From assembly GCA_041398665.1 (NCBI GenBank), contig JAWKUH010000029.1:7873-71872 (forward strand): 64,000 nucleotides of DNA, read 5' to 3'. Position 1 is the stretch's first letter. Every line of letters starts with the position of its first letter. Positions 8,512 to 16,869 of this stretch are shown in pieces. The notes below the pieces were generated by a model. The model worked only from the letters and a program-made list of their open reading frames with translations, was not told the DNA's origin and made no database searches. This stretch comes from Rohdeia sp041398665 (GTDB lineage: Bacteria; Planctomycetota; UBA1135; GCA-002686595). The position numbers were made by a program, and so were the translations under genes.

Positions 8512-10002
8512 ATGACCTATCGCCGCGTGCTTCTTGCCAGCACCGCTCTCACCGCCGCTCTCCTCGGCGGCGTCGCCCAGGCCCAGAACCCGATCGTCGA
8601 TCCGGCCGTGTGTCAGATCGACCTCGGACCCGGCGGGGAGGAGACCGTCCAGGTCACCGTGAAGATCCCGGGTGTCCCCGTCGCGCCGAAGGCCGACATC
8701 TACATCCTCGCGGACAACACGGGCAGCATGGGGCAAGTGCTCGACAGCGTGAAGGCCAACACCGGCCTGCTCGTGAACGCGCTGTTCGGCATCCCCGGCG
8801 CCGACCTCCGCATCGGCATCGGCGCGTACCGCGACTTCCCGACGCAGCCGCAGAACCAGTTCGCGTTCGACCACCGGCTGTCGATGAGCACGAGCCTCAC
8901 CGACATCCAGAACGCGGTGAACACCTGGCAGGCCGGCTTCGGCGGCGATCCCTCGGAGGGCGCGTTCTACGCCCTCGAGAAGCTGTCGACCGACCCGGCC
9001 GCCACCTACGGATGGCGCCCGGACGCGAAGCGCATCATCGTGTGGTTCGGTGACGCCCCGTCGCACGACCCGGTCTGCACCACGCTCACGGGACTGCCCG
9101 CCGACATCACCGAGCAGACCGTCATCGCCGCGCTGCAGAACGCCGGTCCCGGCGGGACGACCGTCATCGCGATCTCGACGCCGACGAACCTGCCGCAGGG
9201 TCTCAACGACTTCCCGGCCGGCGCCAACGCGACGAACTACGTGACCCCGTGCGGCACGGTCCGCGGGACGATCGGTCAGGCCAAGCGCATCGCGGCGGCG
9301 ACCGGCGGCATCGACACGGCGATCCCGACCGTGAACGACATCACGCAGGCCATCCTGACGAGCCTCGGCGTCGTGTTCGGTCAGGTCACCGTCCAGCTCA
9401 AGGCCGAGGGCGGGATCGTCCCGCTCACGAAGAGCATCCTTCCGCCCTCGCAGGACGTGGTGCTCCCCGCGAACCCGAACCAGTTCGCCGAGGTCACCTT
9501 CGACATCACGTTCGAGGGCGGGCCGTGCGTCGAGAACACGCAGCAGTTCGTCGGCGGTCTGCGCGTCTGCCTCAACGGGCAGGACACGAACACCGTCAAG
9601 CAGGTCGAGATCACGCAGACCGCGTGCCAGGCGCTGTGCGTCTGGGGCATCGGCTTCAAGAAGGCGAACTACGAGGTCGGCCAGGGCTACCCGGGTGCCG
9701 CCGACCACGTGTACATCGAGCCGCTGTACATCTACCCCGTGCTCATGAACCAGATCCCGAACATCCAGATCCCGAGCAACCCGGCGCTCGTGGGTGCGGA
9801 GATCTACACGCAGGTGATGATGTACAACCCGTTCGACTTCCCGAACGACCCGCTCCAGATGTCGAACGCGGTCATGTACAAGATCGGCCACGGGACCGCG
9901 AAGTTCGGTTCCGCGAGCGGCATCCAGCAGTGGCCGACGCTGACGCCGCAGGTCGGCGGCAAGCTCGGCATGGGCTTCCTCGTGGAAGCGATGCAGAACT
10001 GA
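8512..10002 (+). CDS. Secreted von Willebrand factor A-domain protein
   Basis: The protein has 496 residues with a clear signal peptide (cleavage about A-Q-A-Q at residue 25). A vWA domain spans about 60-290 with the MIDAS motif D-N-T-G-S-M, a D-x-T-x-S variant of the usual D-x-S-x-S, preceded by A-D-I-Y-I-L-A. Metal-dependent adhesion is the usual role of such domains. The C-terminal ~150 residues match no domain I recognise, and several Cys residues suggest disulfides. GGAG at 8497-8500 lies 11 nt from ATG 8512 and 8 nt from an in-frame GTG at 8509; either may be used. Unlike many neighbours this gene appears to have a leader and a ribosome-binding site. A strong hairpin follows the stop. 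Confidence 0.82.
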   Translation: MTYRRVLLASTALTAALLGGVAQAQNPIVDPAVCQIDLGPGGEETVQVTVKIPGVPVAPKADIYILADNTGSMGQVLDSVKANTGLLVNALFGIPGADLRIGIGAYRDFPTQPQNQFAFDHRLSMSTSLTDIQNAVNTWQAGFGGDPSEGAFYALEKLSTDPAATYGWRPDAKRIIVWFGDAPSHDPVCTTLTGLPADITEQTVIAALQNAGPGGTTVIAISTPTNLPQGLNDFPAGANATNYVTPCGTVRGTIGQAKRIAAATGGIDTAIPTVNDITQAILTSLGVVFGQVTVQLKAEGGIVPLTKSILPPSQDVVLPANPNQFAEVTFDITFEGGPCVENTQQFVGGLRVCLNGQDTNTVKQVEITQTACQALCVWGIGFKKANYEVGQGYPGAADHVYIEPLYIYPVLMNQIPNIQIPSNPALVGAEIYTQVMMYNPFDFPNDPLQMSNAVMYKIGHGTAKFGSASGIQQWPTLTPQVGGKLGMGFLVEAMQN

Positions 10003-10030
10003 CGGACGCACGGAAGCGCGTCTTTCCCCG

Positions 10031-10074
10031 GCGGGGCGCGCCGGGCCGCCACGGTGCGGTCCGGCGCGTCCCGC
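10031..10074 (+). terminator. Hairpin terminator after the vWA gene
   Basis: GGGGCGCGCCGG (10033-10044) pairs with CCGGCGCGTCCC (10061-10072) with one G-T pair, and the stem can extend by two more pairs. It starts about 30 bp after the vWA stop. No clear T-run follows. Confidence 0.5.
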
Positions 10075-10079
10075 GCTCG

Positions 10080-10085
10080 TAGACT
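10080..10085 (+). promoter_or_regulatory. Putative -10 box TAGACT, leaderless spacing
   Basis: TAGACT ends 6 nt before the GTG at 10092 and directly follows the terminator-like hairpin. Confidence 0.5.
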
Positions 10086-10091
10086 CCCGAC

Positions 10092-11789
10092 GTGGAACTC
10101 CTCCGCACCATCGCGGACCACCGCGAGCTCGCGGGCGCCGTCCTCGTCGCGATCTGCGCCGGCCTCGGCGCACTCGTGCTCGGTCGGTCCACGGCCCGCG
10201 CGCCGCGATTCCTCGGTCGCGTCCCGCGTCGACCGGCACCGTGGATCGTCGCGGCGGGAATCTTCGTGATCGCAGCGGCGACGACGTACGTGCGCCCGAG
10301 GCTGCCCGCCGTCCACGACGAGTTCAGCTACCTGCTCGCGGCCGACACCTTCGCCCACGGGCGGCTCGCGAACCCGACGCCCGCGTGCGCCGAGCACTTC
10401 GAGACGTTCCACGTGATCGTCGAGCCGTCCTACGCGTCGAAGTACCCGCCGGGTCAGGGGCTCCTCCTCGCGCTGGGACAGGTCGTCTTCGGCCACCCGA
10501 TCGTCGGCGTCTGGATCAGCGCGGCGCTGATGGCGGCCGCGCTCTGGTACGCGCTGGCCGCGCGACTCTCGCGACGCTGGTCGTTGGTGTTCGCCGCGCT
10601 GGGGTCGCTGCACTGGTGCGCCACGTCGTACTGGTCGCAGAGCTACTGGGGCGGTGCGTTGGCCGCCACCGGCGGGGCGCTCCTGCTCGGCGGCGCGTTG
10701 CGACTCGCGCGCGTGCCGACCGCCGCGGGCGGTGCGGCGCTCGGTCTGGGCACCGCGCTGCTCGCGCTGTCGCGCCCCTTCGAGGGCGTGGTCGCGTGCG
10801 TCGCCGCGTACGGCTACGTGCTCGTCGTCTGGTGGCGCACGCGTCCGACGGCTCCGATCGCACGCGCGGCCCTGCCCTGGGCCGCGATCGTCCTCGCGCT
10901 CCTGGCCTGGACCGCCGTCTACGACACGGCGGTCACGGGCGACCCGCTGACGATGCCGTACTCCGCGCACGAAGCTCGGTACACCGCGATCCCGAACTTC
11001 CACTTCCTCGAGCTCGAGGGCGAACTCACCTACCGCCACGCGGTGATGGAGAACTTCTGGAACGGCTGGCCGCGCGCGAAGTACGAGGCGCGACACGCGG
11101 CGGACCCGTTCTCGATCGCCTGGTCGAAGCTCCTGCTGTACGGACCGTTCTACGTCGGCTGGACCTGGCTGCCCTTCTTCCTCGTCGGCCTCGCGAGCCG
11201 GCGCGCGCGCGGGGCCGTCGCCGTCGTCGCGCTCGGCGCCGTCGCGATCTGGGCGGAGACCTTCGACAACCGTCACTACGCCGCGCCGTACGCCGCCGCG
11301 GTCCTGGTCGTCTCCGCCGTGGGGGCCGTACGGCTCCTGGCCGCGCGGCGAGCCGTCGTCCGGGGTGCTGCGCGGGGCGCGCTCGTCGGCGTCGCGCTGT
11401 GGACGGCGGCGAGCGCGGCGGCGGACCCCTTCGGTTGGCAGGCGCGCTGGCCCGAGCGGCGCGCGCAGCTCACGGGCTGGCTCGAGGCCCAGCCGGGACG
11501 CGACGTCGTCTTCGTCGCCTACGACTACTCGCACACGCCCGCCGAGGCCATGTCCGACTGGGCCAACATCGAGTGGGTCTACAACGGCGCCGACATCGCG
11601 TCGCAGGACGTCGTGGTCGCCCGCGACCTCGGCGACGCGTCGAACCGCGAGGTGCTGCGGCGCTACGGCCCGCGCCGGGGCTGGCGGATCGTCCTGCCAG
11701 CGGCTCTCTCCTCCGAGCGGATCACCGACGCGCTCGAGCCCTACGACGGCGGCACGGACGACGCCGGCTCGGCGCCGGACGGGGGATAG
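10092..11789 (+). CDS. Polytopic membrane glycosyltransferase (GT-C/PMT-like)
   Basis: This 565-residue integral membrane protein has about ten hydrophobic segments. Its first large extracytoplasmic loop contains V-H-D-E-F-S-Y-L-L-A-A-D-T-F, the acidic loop typical of GT-C enzymes of the PMT/ArnT/GT39 group, followed by S-K-Y-P-P-G-Q-G. Such enzymes move a sugar from a polyprenyl-phosphate donor to a protein or lipid on the outer face of the inner membrane. The donor and acceptor cannot be told. The C-terminal ~120 residues are a soluble tail. The start GTG is fixed by the TAGACT box 6 nt upstream. The TAG stop lies within another TAGACT hexamer just before the next gene. Confidence 0.75.
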   Translation: MELLRTIADHRELAGAVLVAICAGLGALVLGRSTARAPRFLGRVPRRPAPWIVAAGIFVIAAATTYVRPRLPAVHDEFSYLLAADTFAHGRLANPTPACAEHFETFHVIVEPSYASKYPPGQGLLLALGQVVFGHPIVGVWISAALMAAALWYALAARLSRRWSLVFAALGSLHWCATSYWSQSYWGGALAATGGALLLGGALRLARVPTAAGGAALGLGTALLALSRPFEGVVACVAAYGYVLVVWWRTRPTAPIARAALPWAAIVLALLAWTAVYDTAVTGDPLTMPYSAHEARYTAIPNFHFLELEGELTYRHAVMENFWNGWPRAKYEARHAADPFSIAWSKLLLYGPFYVGWTWLPFFLVGLASRRARGAVAVVALGAVAIWAETFDNRHYAAPYAAAVLVVSAVGAVRLLAARRAVVRGAARGALVGVALWTAASAAADPFGWQARWPERRAQLTGWLEAQPGRDVVFVAYDYSHTPAEAMSDWANIEWVYNGADIASQDVVVARDLGDASNREVLRRYGPRRGWRIVLPAALSSERITDALEPYDGGTDDAGSAPDGG

Positions 11790-11851
11790 ACTTCGGCATC
11801 GAATTCCGCCCCGACAGCCCCGAGACGCGCAGGAGCGACGCCGGACCGCGT

Positions 11852-13261
11852 CTGGTCGTCGTGGGCGGCGGCGTCACCGGGCTCTCGACCGCGCTCCTCG
11901 CGCGCCGGGCGGGCCTCGACGTCGAGCTGTGCGAGGCCTCGACCGAGGCGGGCGGACTCGCCGGCTCCTTCCGACTCGGCGACTTCCGCTTCGACTTCGG
12001 GCCGCACGAACTCGTGACCGCGGAGCCCGAGCTCCTCGCGTTCCTGCACGAGTTGTGCGGCGAGGACCTGCTCCAGGTGCGGAAGCGTTCCTCGCAGTAC
12101 TTCCGCGAGCGCTTCATCGCGTATCCCTTCCGCATCACCGACGTCCTCGCGAAGATGCCGACGGGCTTCCTCGTGCGCGCGCTCGGCGGGGCGGCGCTGG
12201 CGCGCCTGCGCGCACTCGTCGGCACGCACGGCGACGACTCGCTCGAGGGCTGGGTGCGCCGGCGCTTCGGCAACACGCTCTTCCGCGAGTACTTCGGGCC
12301 GTACACGCAGAAGGTCTGGGGCGTGCCGCCCTCCGAGCTCGACGCGCGCACCGCTTCACAGCGGATCGCCGCCGACTCGATCGTCGCGCTGGCGGTGAAG
12401 TCGCTGCGACTCCAACTCCTCGGCAAGGAGGAGTTCGAGATGACGCACGACGAACAACGCCACAACTTCCTCTACGTGCGCGGCGGCATGGGGGAGCTCG
12501 GCGCGGCGATGGCTCGCGAGTTCGAGGCGCTCGGCGGGCGCATCCGACTCGGGCGGAAGCTCGCGGCGGTCGAGCACGACGGCCGACGGGTCCGCAGCCT
12601 GCGCTTCGCCGACGGGAGCCAAGTGTCGGACTTCGACTACGTGGTGTCGACGATCCCGCTGCCCGACCTCCACCGCATGGTGCGCCCGGGTTCGTCGCTC
12701 GAGGGCTCGCACCTCGCGCGACTCGACTTCCGCGGCATGGTGTTCTGCTTCGCCGCGTTCGACAGGCCGCAGGTGCTCGACCAGCACTGGGTCTACTTCC
12801 CGGAGGACGCGGTCCCGTTCCAACGCGTCACCGACTTCGGCCACTTCAACGCGGGGATGACGCCGCCGGGTCGCACGGGGCTCGCGTTCGAGCTCTCCTC
12901 GAACCCGGGCGAACGGCACTGGGAGTCGAGCGACGACGAGATCCTCGCGCGCTGCACGGGCCAGCTCGAACGCATGGGGCTCGCGAGTGCGCGCGAGGTC
13001 GTCGACTTCCGCGTCGTTCGCGTCCGGCGCGCCTACCCGATGCAGACCAAGGGCTACGCCGAGACGGTGGCGGACGTCCTCGACGACCTCGCGCCGATCG
13101 GCAACCTCGTCACGCTGGGTCGGCAGGGGATGTTCCGCTACTGCAACACCGACGAGTGCATCGAGATGGCGCTCGACGTCGTGCCGCGGCTCGCGCGCGC
13201 CGAGGCGTCGATCCGGTACGGTCGCGCGACGAGCTGGGTCGGCGTGTCGGTGCAGGGCTAG
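11852..13261 (+). CDS. FAD-dependent oxidoreductase (amine-oxidase/UGM-like), start uncertain
   Basis: The coding frame shows an N-terminal Rossmann FAD motif V-V-G-G-G-V-T-G-L-S-T-A and the UGM/protoporphyrinogen-oxidase-like stretch G-P-H-E-L. A C-terminal region (A-P-I-G-N-L-V-T-L-G-R-Q-G) closes the flavin site. Length is about 470 residues. The reaction is not known; relatives include UDP-galactopyranose mutase-like and carotenoid/amine oxidases. No ATG, GTG or TTG occurs in frame between the upstream stop (11787-11789) and the GxGxxG motif. Candidates are CTG 11852 (used here), GTG 11861 inside the motif, or a non-standard ATC at 11798 placed 5 nt after a TAGACT hexamer. The gene ends 4 bp into the convergent SDR gene. 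Confidence 0.78.
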   Translation: MVVVGGGVTGLSTALLARRAGLDVELCEASTEAGGLAGSFRLGDFRFDFGPHELVTAEPELLAFLHELCGEDLLQVRKRSSQYFRERFIAYPFRITDVLAKMPTGFLVRALGGAALARLRALVGTHGDDSLEGWVRRRFGNTLFREYFGPYTQKVWGVPPSELDARTASQRIAADSIVALAVKSLRLQLLGKEEFEMTHDEQRHNFLYVRGGMGELGAAMAREFEALGGRIRLGRKLAAVEHDGRRVRSLRFADGSQVSDFDYVVSTIPLPDLHRMVRPGSSLEGSHLARLDFRGMVFCFAAFDRPQVLDQHWVYFPEDAVPFQRVTDFGHFNAGMTPPGRTGLAFELSSNPGERHWESSDDEILARCTGQLERMGLASAREVVDFRVVRVRRAYPMQTKGYAETVADVLDDLAPIGNLVTLGRQGMFRYCNTDECIEMALDVVPRLARAEASIRYGRATSWVGVSVQG

Positions 13262-14079
13262 AGGCCCGGCCCGTTCGGACGGCTGCTCGGCAGCGCGGAC
13301 TGCACGCGTGCGACGGCTCGGCGCACGAACCAGCGCGGGACGAAGCGCACGGCCACGGTCGCGAGCTTGTTGGCGACCCCGGGGACCACGACGGCGCGGC
13401 CGCGCTCGAGTCCGCGCAGTCCGGCCTCGACGACGGGGCCGGGGCGGGCCGCGATGCGATCGAGCAGCGCGGACCTCGGTCGTCCGGCGACGCTCCTGAA
13501 CTCCGTGTCGGTCGGTCCCGGGCAGAGGCACGTCACGACGACGCCGCGCGGGGCGAGTTCGGCGCTGAGCGCCTCGCTGAGGCTGAGGACGAAGGCCTTG
13601 CTCGCGTAGTAGGCGGCCATGCCCGGTCCGGGGACGAAGCTCGCGGTCGACGCGACGTTGAGCAGGTGTCCGCGGCCGCGCTCGGCCATCGGCGCGGCGA
13701 AGCGGTGCGCGAGGTCGGTCGCGACGAGCGAGTTGAGCCGCACGAGGTCGAGCTGTCTCTCGCGATCGAGCTCGACGAACGCGCCCTGCGCCCCGAAGCC
13801 GGCGTTGTTGACGAACGTCTCGACGTGGACGCCCGCGCGCGCGAGTTCGCTCTCGAGACGCGCGCCGGCGTCCGCGTCGAGGAGGTCCGTCGCGACGACG
13901 AGCGTCCGCACGCCGTGCTCGCGATCGAGCTCCTCGGCGAGGCGGCGCAGCCGGTCCTCACGGCGGGCGACCAGGACCACGTCGCGTCCGCGCCGTGCGA
14001 GAGCACGCGCGAACTCCTCGCCGAGTCCGGCCGACGCGCCCGTGACGAGCGCCCACCCCGAGTCCGATCCCCGCTGCAC
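13258..14079 (-). CDS. Short-chain dehydrogenase/reductase (SDR)
   Basis: This is a 273-residue classical SDR. The cofactor motif is T-G-A-S-A-G-L-G (T-G-x-x-x-G-x-G) near residue 12, and the structural N-N-A-G is near 88. The catalytic Ser is in N-V-A-S-T-A-S, with Tyr and Lys in Y-Y-A-S-K. A D-L-L-D motif follows. A hydrophobic, basic C-terminal tail (V-R-F-V-P-R-W-F-V-R-R) is like that of SDRs acting near membranes on lipids or sterols. The substrate is unknown; NADP is likely from R-R-E-D-R after the second strand. Start GTG 14079 is supported by TACTCT 8 nt upstream. It is divergent from the parvulin gene and convergent with the FAD oxidoreductase. Confidence 0.88.
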   Translation of the reverse strand: MQRGSDSGWALVTGASAGLGEEFARALARRGRDVVLVARREDRLRRLAEELDREHGVRTLVVATDLLDADAGARLESELARAGVHVETFVNNAGFGAQGAFVELDRERQLDLVRLNSLVATDLAHRFAAPMAERGRGHLLNVASTASFVPGPGMAAYYASKAFVLSLSEALSAELAPRGVVVTCLCPGPTDTEFRSVAGRPRSALLDRIAARPGPVVEAGLRGLERGRAVVVPGVANKLATVAVRFVPRWFVRRAVARVQSALPSSRPNGPGL

Positions 14080-14087
14080 GGCGCGCG

Positions 14088-14093
14088 AGAGTA
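14088..14093 (-). promoter_or_regulatory. Putative -10 box TACTCT
   Basis: Minus-strand TACTCT ends 8 nt before the GTG of the SDR gene. There is no Shine-Dalgarno sequence. Confidence 0.45.
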
Positions 14094-14126
14094 GCGGACC
14101 CGCCGTCCGGTTCGCGACGCACCCGC

Positions 14127-14132
14127 TACGAT
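14127..14132 (+). promoter_or_regulatory. Putative -10 box TACGAT, leaderless spacing
   Basis: TACGAT ends 6 nt before the GTG at 14139 of the parvulin gene. The divergent SDR box lies only about 35 bp away. Confidence 0.5.
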
Positions 14133-14138
14133 CTCCCC

Positions 14139-15239
14139 GTGAAGAACGTCGTGAGATCGCTCGCCGCACTCCTCGTCGCCGTCGCTCCGGTGGGGTCCGC
14201 GGCGCCGCAACAGGAACCGCAGGCACTCGGATCCGTCTTCTCCCGCGTCCTCTACCTCGGTGACGAGCCCCCCGAGGTCCGTGCCCTGCGCGAGGTGCAC
14301 CTCGTGTACGCGGGCGCGGAAGGGGTTGCGCGCAACGTCACGCGCACGTTCGACGAGACGCTCGAACTGGCGCGGCGGATCGTCGAGGCGCTGCGCGACG
14401 GTGCCGACTTCGCCGTCGTGGCGCGTCAGTACTCGGCCGCTCGCACGGCGCCGCTCGGCGGCGTCCTCGGGACCTATCCGAAGGGCTCCTTGCCCGAGCA
14501 ATTCGACGACTTCCTGTTCTCGGCCGACCTCTTCGAGGTGGGCGAGCCCGTCGTCGCGCCCGACGGGATCCACGTCATGCAGAGGATCGAGACGCGCGCG
14601 GGCTGCCGCACGATCCGACTCGACGGTCAGGGTCCCGAGGTCCGGGAGCGGATCGAGGGCCTGCGCCGCGAGATCCTGGCCGGCGCGTCGTTCGCCGAGG
14701 TCGCGCGGCGGGAGTCCGACGACGCGGAGACGGCCGCGCGCGGCGGGGCGCTCGCCGTGTTCGAGCGCGGCGACGCCGACCGACTGCTCAAGGGCGCGGT
14801 CTTCCGACTCGAGGTGGGGGAGGTCTCGCCGCCCATTCCCTCGCCGCTCGGCTGGCACCTCGTCGAGCGCGTCGAACCCGACGAGATCCCGCAGGAGCTC
14901 GTCGAGGACAACTGGATCCGCGTGCGCGGCATCGCGATCCTGCACCGCGAGACACCGTTCCCCGTCCCGGCTCCCGACCGGACCGCCGACGAGGCGGAGG
15001 AGCTCGCGAAGCAGCTCGAACGCGAGCTGAAGGACGGCGCCGACTTCGAGGAGCTCGCGCGCACGTGGAACGACGACTTCGCCGACGGGAAGGGACGCGC
15101 GGGACTCGTGGGTTGGGTCCACCGCCGACAGCTCGGCGTCCCGGCGTTCATGGCGTCGGCCTACTCGCTCGAACCGGGCGACTGGTTCGGACCGCTCCCG
15201 ACGAACATCGGATGGGTGTTCGTCCAGCGCGTCGAGTGA
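14139..15239 (+). CDS. Periplasmic peptidyl-prolyl isomerase with three parvulin-like domains
   Basis: The protein has 366 residues with a signal peptide (about 1-22, A-A-P). Three consecutive PpiC/rotamase-like units follow. Unit 1 (about 45-150) has A-L-R-D-G-A-D-F-A-V-V-A-R and G-I-H-V-M-Q-R-I. Unit 2 (about 152-250) has A-G-A-S-F-A-E-V-A-R and G-W-H-L-V-E-R-V. Unit 3 (about 255-366) has K-D-G-A-D-F-E-E-L-A-R and G-W-V-F-V-Q-R-V. The repeated D-G-A-D-F and terminal G-x-H-x-x motifs mark each unit. It should help fold exported proteins, like SurA/PrsA. Unit 2 lacks the usual opening A-R-H-I-L strand, so only some units may be active. The start is GTG. Confidence 0.85.
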   Translation: MKNVVRSLAALLVAVAPVGSAAPQQEPQALGSVFSRVLYLGDEPPEVRALREVHLVYAGAEGVARNVTRTFDETLELARRIVEALRDGADFAVVARQYSAARTAPLGGVLGTYPKGSLPEQFDDFLFSADLFEVGEPVVAPDGIHVMQRIETRAGCRTIRLDGQGPEVRERIEGLRREILAGASFAEVARRESDDAETAARGGALAVFERGDADRLLKGAVFRLEVGEVSPPIPSPLGWHLVERVEPDEIPQELVEDNWIRVRGIAILHRETPFPVPAPDRTADEAEELAKQLERELKDGADFEELARTWNDDFADGKGRAGLVGWVHRRQLGVPAFMASAYSLEPGDWFGPLPTNIGWVFVQRVE

Positions 15240-15246
15240 GGCCGCG

Positions 15247-15591
15247 TCAGTGCGGCGGCTCGCCCGGACCGGAGTCGTCGGCGTAGCCCCACGTCCCGCT
15301 GACCACGGCGTAGCGCACGCCGATCACGTCGAGCAGGAAGTCGAAGGGGCCGAGGTAGGGGAACACCGTCTGATTCGTCGCGACCGTGTTCGGCTGTCGC
15401 GCGTCGGACGCGTTCTCGGTCGCGACGTCGACGGCGCGCTGCGGCAGGTCCCAGGAGAGGATCGTGAAGGCGAACGCGCTCGAGCGGAACGTCCCCGACG
15501 TCGCGGTCGTCCGATCGAACCGGACGCTCGCGCACGACGCGAGCGCGAGCATCGCGACGAGGGGCAGGGCTCGGGTCCGGACGCGGTGCAT
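15247..15591 (-). CDS. Small lipoprotein of unknown function
   Basis: A 114-residue protein begins with a lipoprotein signal peptide ending L-A-S-C (Cys about 20). The mature part has no domain I recognise but includes S-S-A-F-A-F-T-I-L-S-W-D and D-F-L-L-D-V-I-G-V-R-Y-A-V. It resembles small planctomycete lipoproteins that sit near envelope genes. The ATG is placed 6 nt after a minus-strand TATCGT hexamer, so the start is well supported. It is convergent with the parvulin gene (7 bp apart) and divergent from the galactokinase-like gene. Confidence 0.68.
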   Translation of the reverse strand: MHRVRTRALPLVAMLALASCASVRFDRTTATSGTFRSSAFAFTILSWDLPQRAVDVATENASDARQPNTVATNQTVFPYLGPFDFLLDVIGVRYAVVSGTWGYADDSGPGEPPH

Positions 15592-15597
15592 GCGCCG

Positions 15598-15603
15598 ACG
15601 ATA
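15598..15603 (-). promoter_or_regulatory. Putative -10 box TATCGT, leaderless spacing
   Basis: Minus-strand TATCGT ends 6 nt before the ATG of the small lipoprotein gene. Confidence 0.45.
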
Positions 15604-15658
15604 GCCCGCGCGCCGGGACCGGGGAAGCGCGCGGCGCCGGCGCGGCGCGTCCGGGACG

Positions 15659-15664
15659 TAGAAT
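15659..15664 (+). promoter_or_regulatory. Putative -10 box TAGAAT, leaderless spacing
   Basis: TAGAAT ends 7 nt before the ATG of the galactokinase-like gene. No Shine-Dalgarno sequence follows. Confidence 0.5.
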
Positions 15665-15671
15665 CGCGGCG

Positions 15672-16859
15672 ATGAACTCCGGACCGGCCGAACCCGTCGC
15701 GTGCGACCTCGATCGCGAGTTCGCGAGCCGGTTCGGCGGAGGTGAGCGGCCCAGGGCGTTCCACGCTCCAGGGCGGGTCAACCTCATGGGCGCGCACCTC
15801 GACTACAACGGCGGCGCGGTGATGCCCATGGCGATCGACCGCGGGACGCTGGCGCTCGTGCGCGCGACCCGCTCGGGTCGTGTGCGGCTCGCCTCGGTCC
15901 GCGAGCGCGGCGAGTTCGACGCGCCCCTCGACGCACTCCCGGACGCTCCGACGGGGCGCTGGTACGACTATCCGATCGGCGTCGTCCGGCAGCTCCGGGA
16001 CCGTTTCGCGGGGGGCAGCGGGATCGACGTGCTCTTCGCCGGGGACCTCCCGATCGGCGCCGGTCTGTCGTCTTCCGCCTCGATCTGCGTCGTCACGGCG
16101 CTCGGCGTGGATCGCGTCCTCGGCGGCGATTCCGGACCCTCGGAGTGGATCGAACGCGCCCTCGCGAGCGAGCGCGGATTCGTCGGCGTGCAGTGCGGGA
16201 TCATGGACCCGTTCGCCGTCGGACTCGGTCGACCCGGGCACCTCCTCTGGCTCGACTGCAGCGACCGATCGACCGAACACGTGCCGCTCGACGCCGGACG
16301 CTACGCGGTCGGTATCGTCGACAGCGGGGTCCGACGCGAACTCGCCGCCGGCGAGTTCAACGTGCGCGTCGCGCAGTGCGGCGAGTTGCTCGCGATCCTC
16401 CGTGGGCGCGACGAGTCGGTCCGCTGGCTGCGCGACGTCGACCCCGGAGCGTTCGAGCGCTCGCGCAGCTCGCTGCCCGAGGTGCTCGTCCGACGCGGCG
16501 AGCACGTGTTCGGCGAGTTCGTCCGGACCGGCGAGGCGCGGGCCGCACTCGCGCGCGGCGACGTCGCGCGCTTCGGCTCACTGATGACGCAGTCGCACGC
16601 GTCGCTCCGCGACTGCTACGAGGTCTCGATCCCGGAGCTCGACACCATCGTCGACGCCGCGACCGACGTGCCCGGAGTGCTGGGGGCACGACTCACGGGC
16701 GCCGGCTTCGGTGGGTGCTGCGTCGTCCTCCTCGAGCGCGGCGCGACGGAGTCCCTGGCCGAGGACGTCGAGAGGACGTTCATGCAGCGCCACGGTCACC
16801 GACCGACCATCTCGTTCTTCGCGGGCGGCGAGGGCCCGCGCGAGGTCGCGACGGACTGA
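15672..16859 (+). CDS. galK: Galactokinase-like GHMP kinase
   Basis: The 395-residue GHMP kinase shows all family blocks: signature P-G-R-V-N-L-M-G-A-H-L-D-Y-N, ATP-binding G-A-G-L-S-S-S-A-S, G-V-Q-C-G-I-M-D-P (catalytic Asp) and C-terminal G-A-R-L-T-G-A-G-F-G-G-C. Galactokinase converts galactose to galactose 1-phosphate (Leloir pathway, cytoplasm). In typical galactokinases the signature is G-E-H-T-D-Y; here Glu is Ala and Thr is Leu. The Glu contacts the sugar in characterised enzymes, so a different or relaxed sugar specificity is possible. No galT or galE lies nearby. It is convergent with the phosphoesterase gene, 10 bp apart. Confidence 0.82.
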   Translation: MNSGPAEPVACDLDREFASRFGGGERPRAFHAPGRVNLMGAHLDYNGGAVMPMAIDRGTLALVRATRSGRVRLASVRERGEFDAPLDALPDAPTGRWYDYPIGVVRQLRDRFAGGSGIDVLFAGDLPIGAGLSSSASICVVTALGVDRVLGGDSGPSEWIERALASERGFVGVQCGIMDPFAVGLGRPGHLLWLDCSDRSTEHVPLDAGRYAVGIVDSGVRRELAAGEFNVRVAQCGELLAILRGRDESVRWLRDVDPGAFERSRSSLPEVLVRRGEHVFGEFVRTGEARAALARGDVARFGSLMTQSHASLRDCYEVSIPELDTIVDAATDVPGVLGARLTGAGFGGCCVVLLERGATESLAEDVERTFMQRHGHRPTISFFAGGEGPREVATD

Positions 16860-16869
16860 CGGACGCGCT

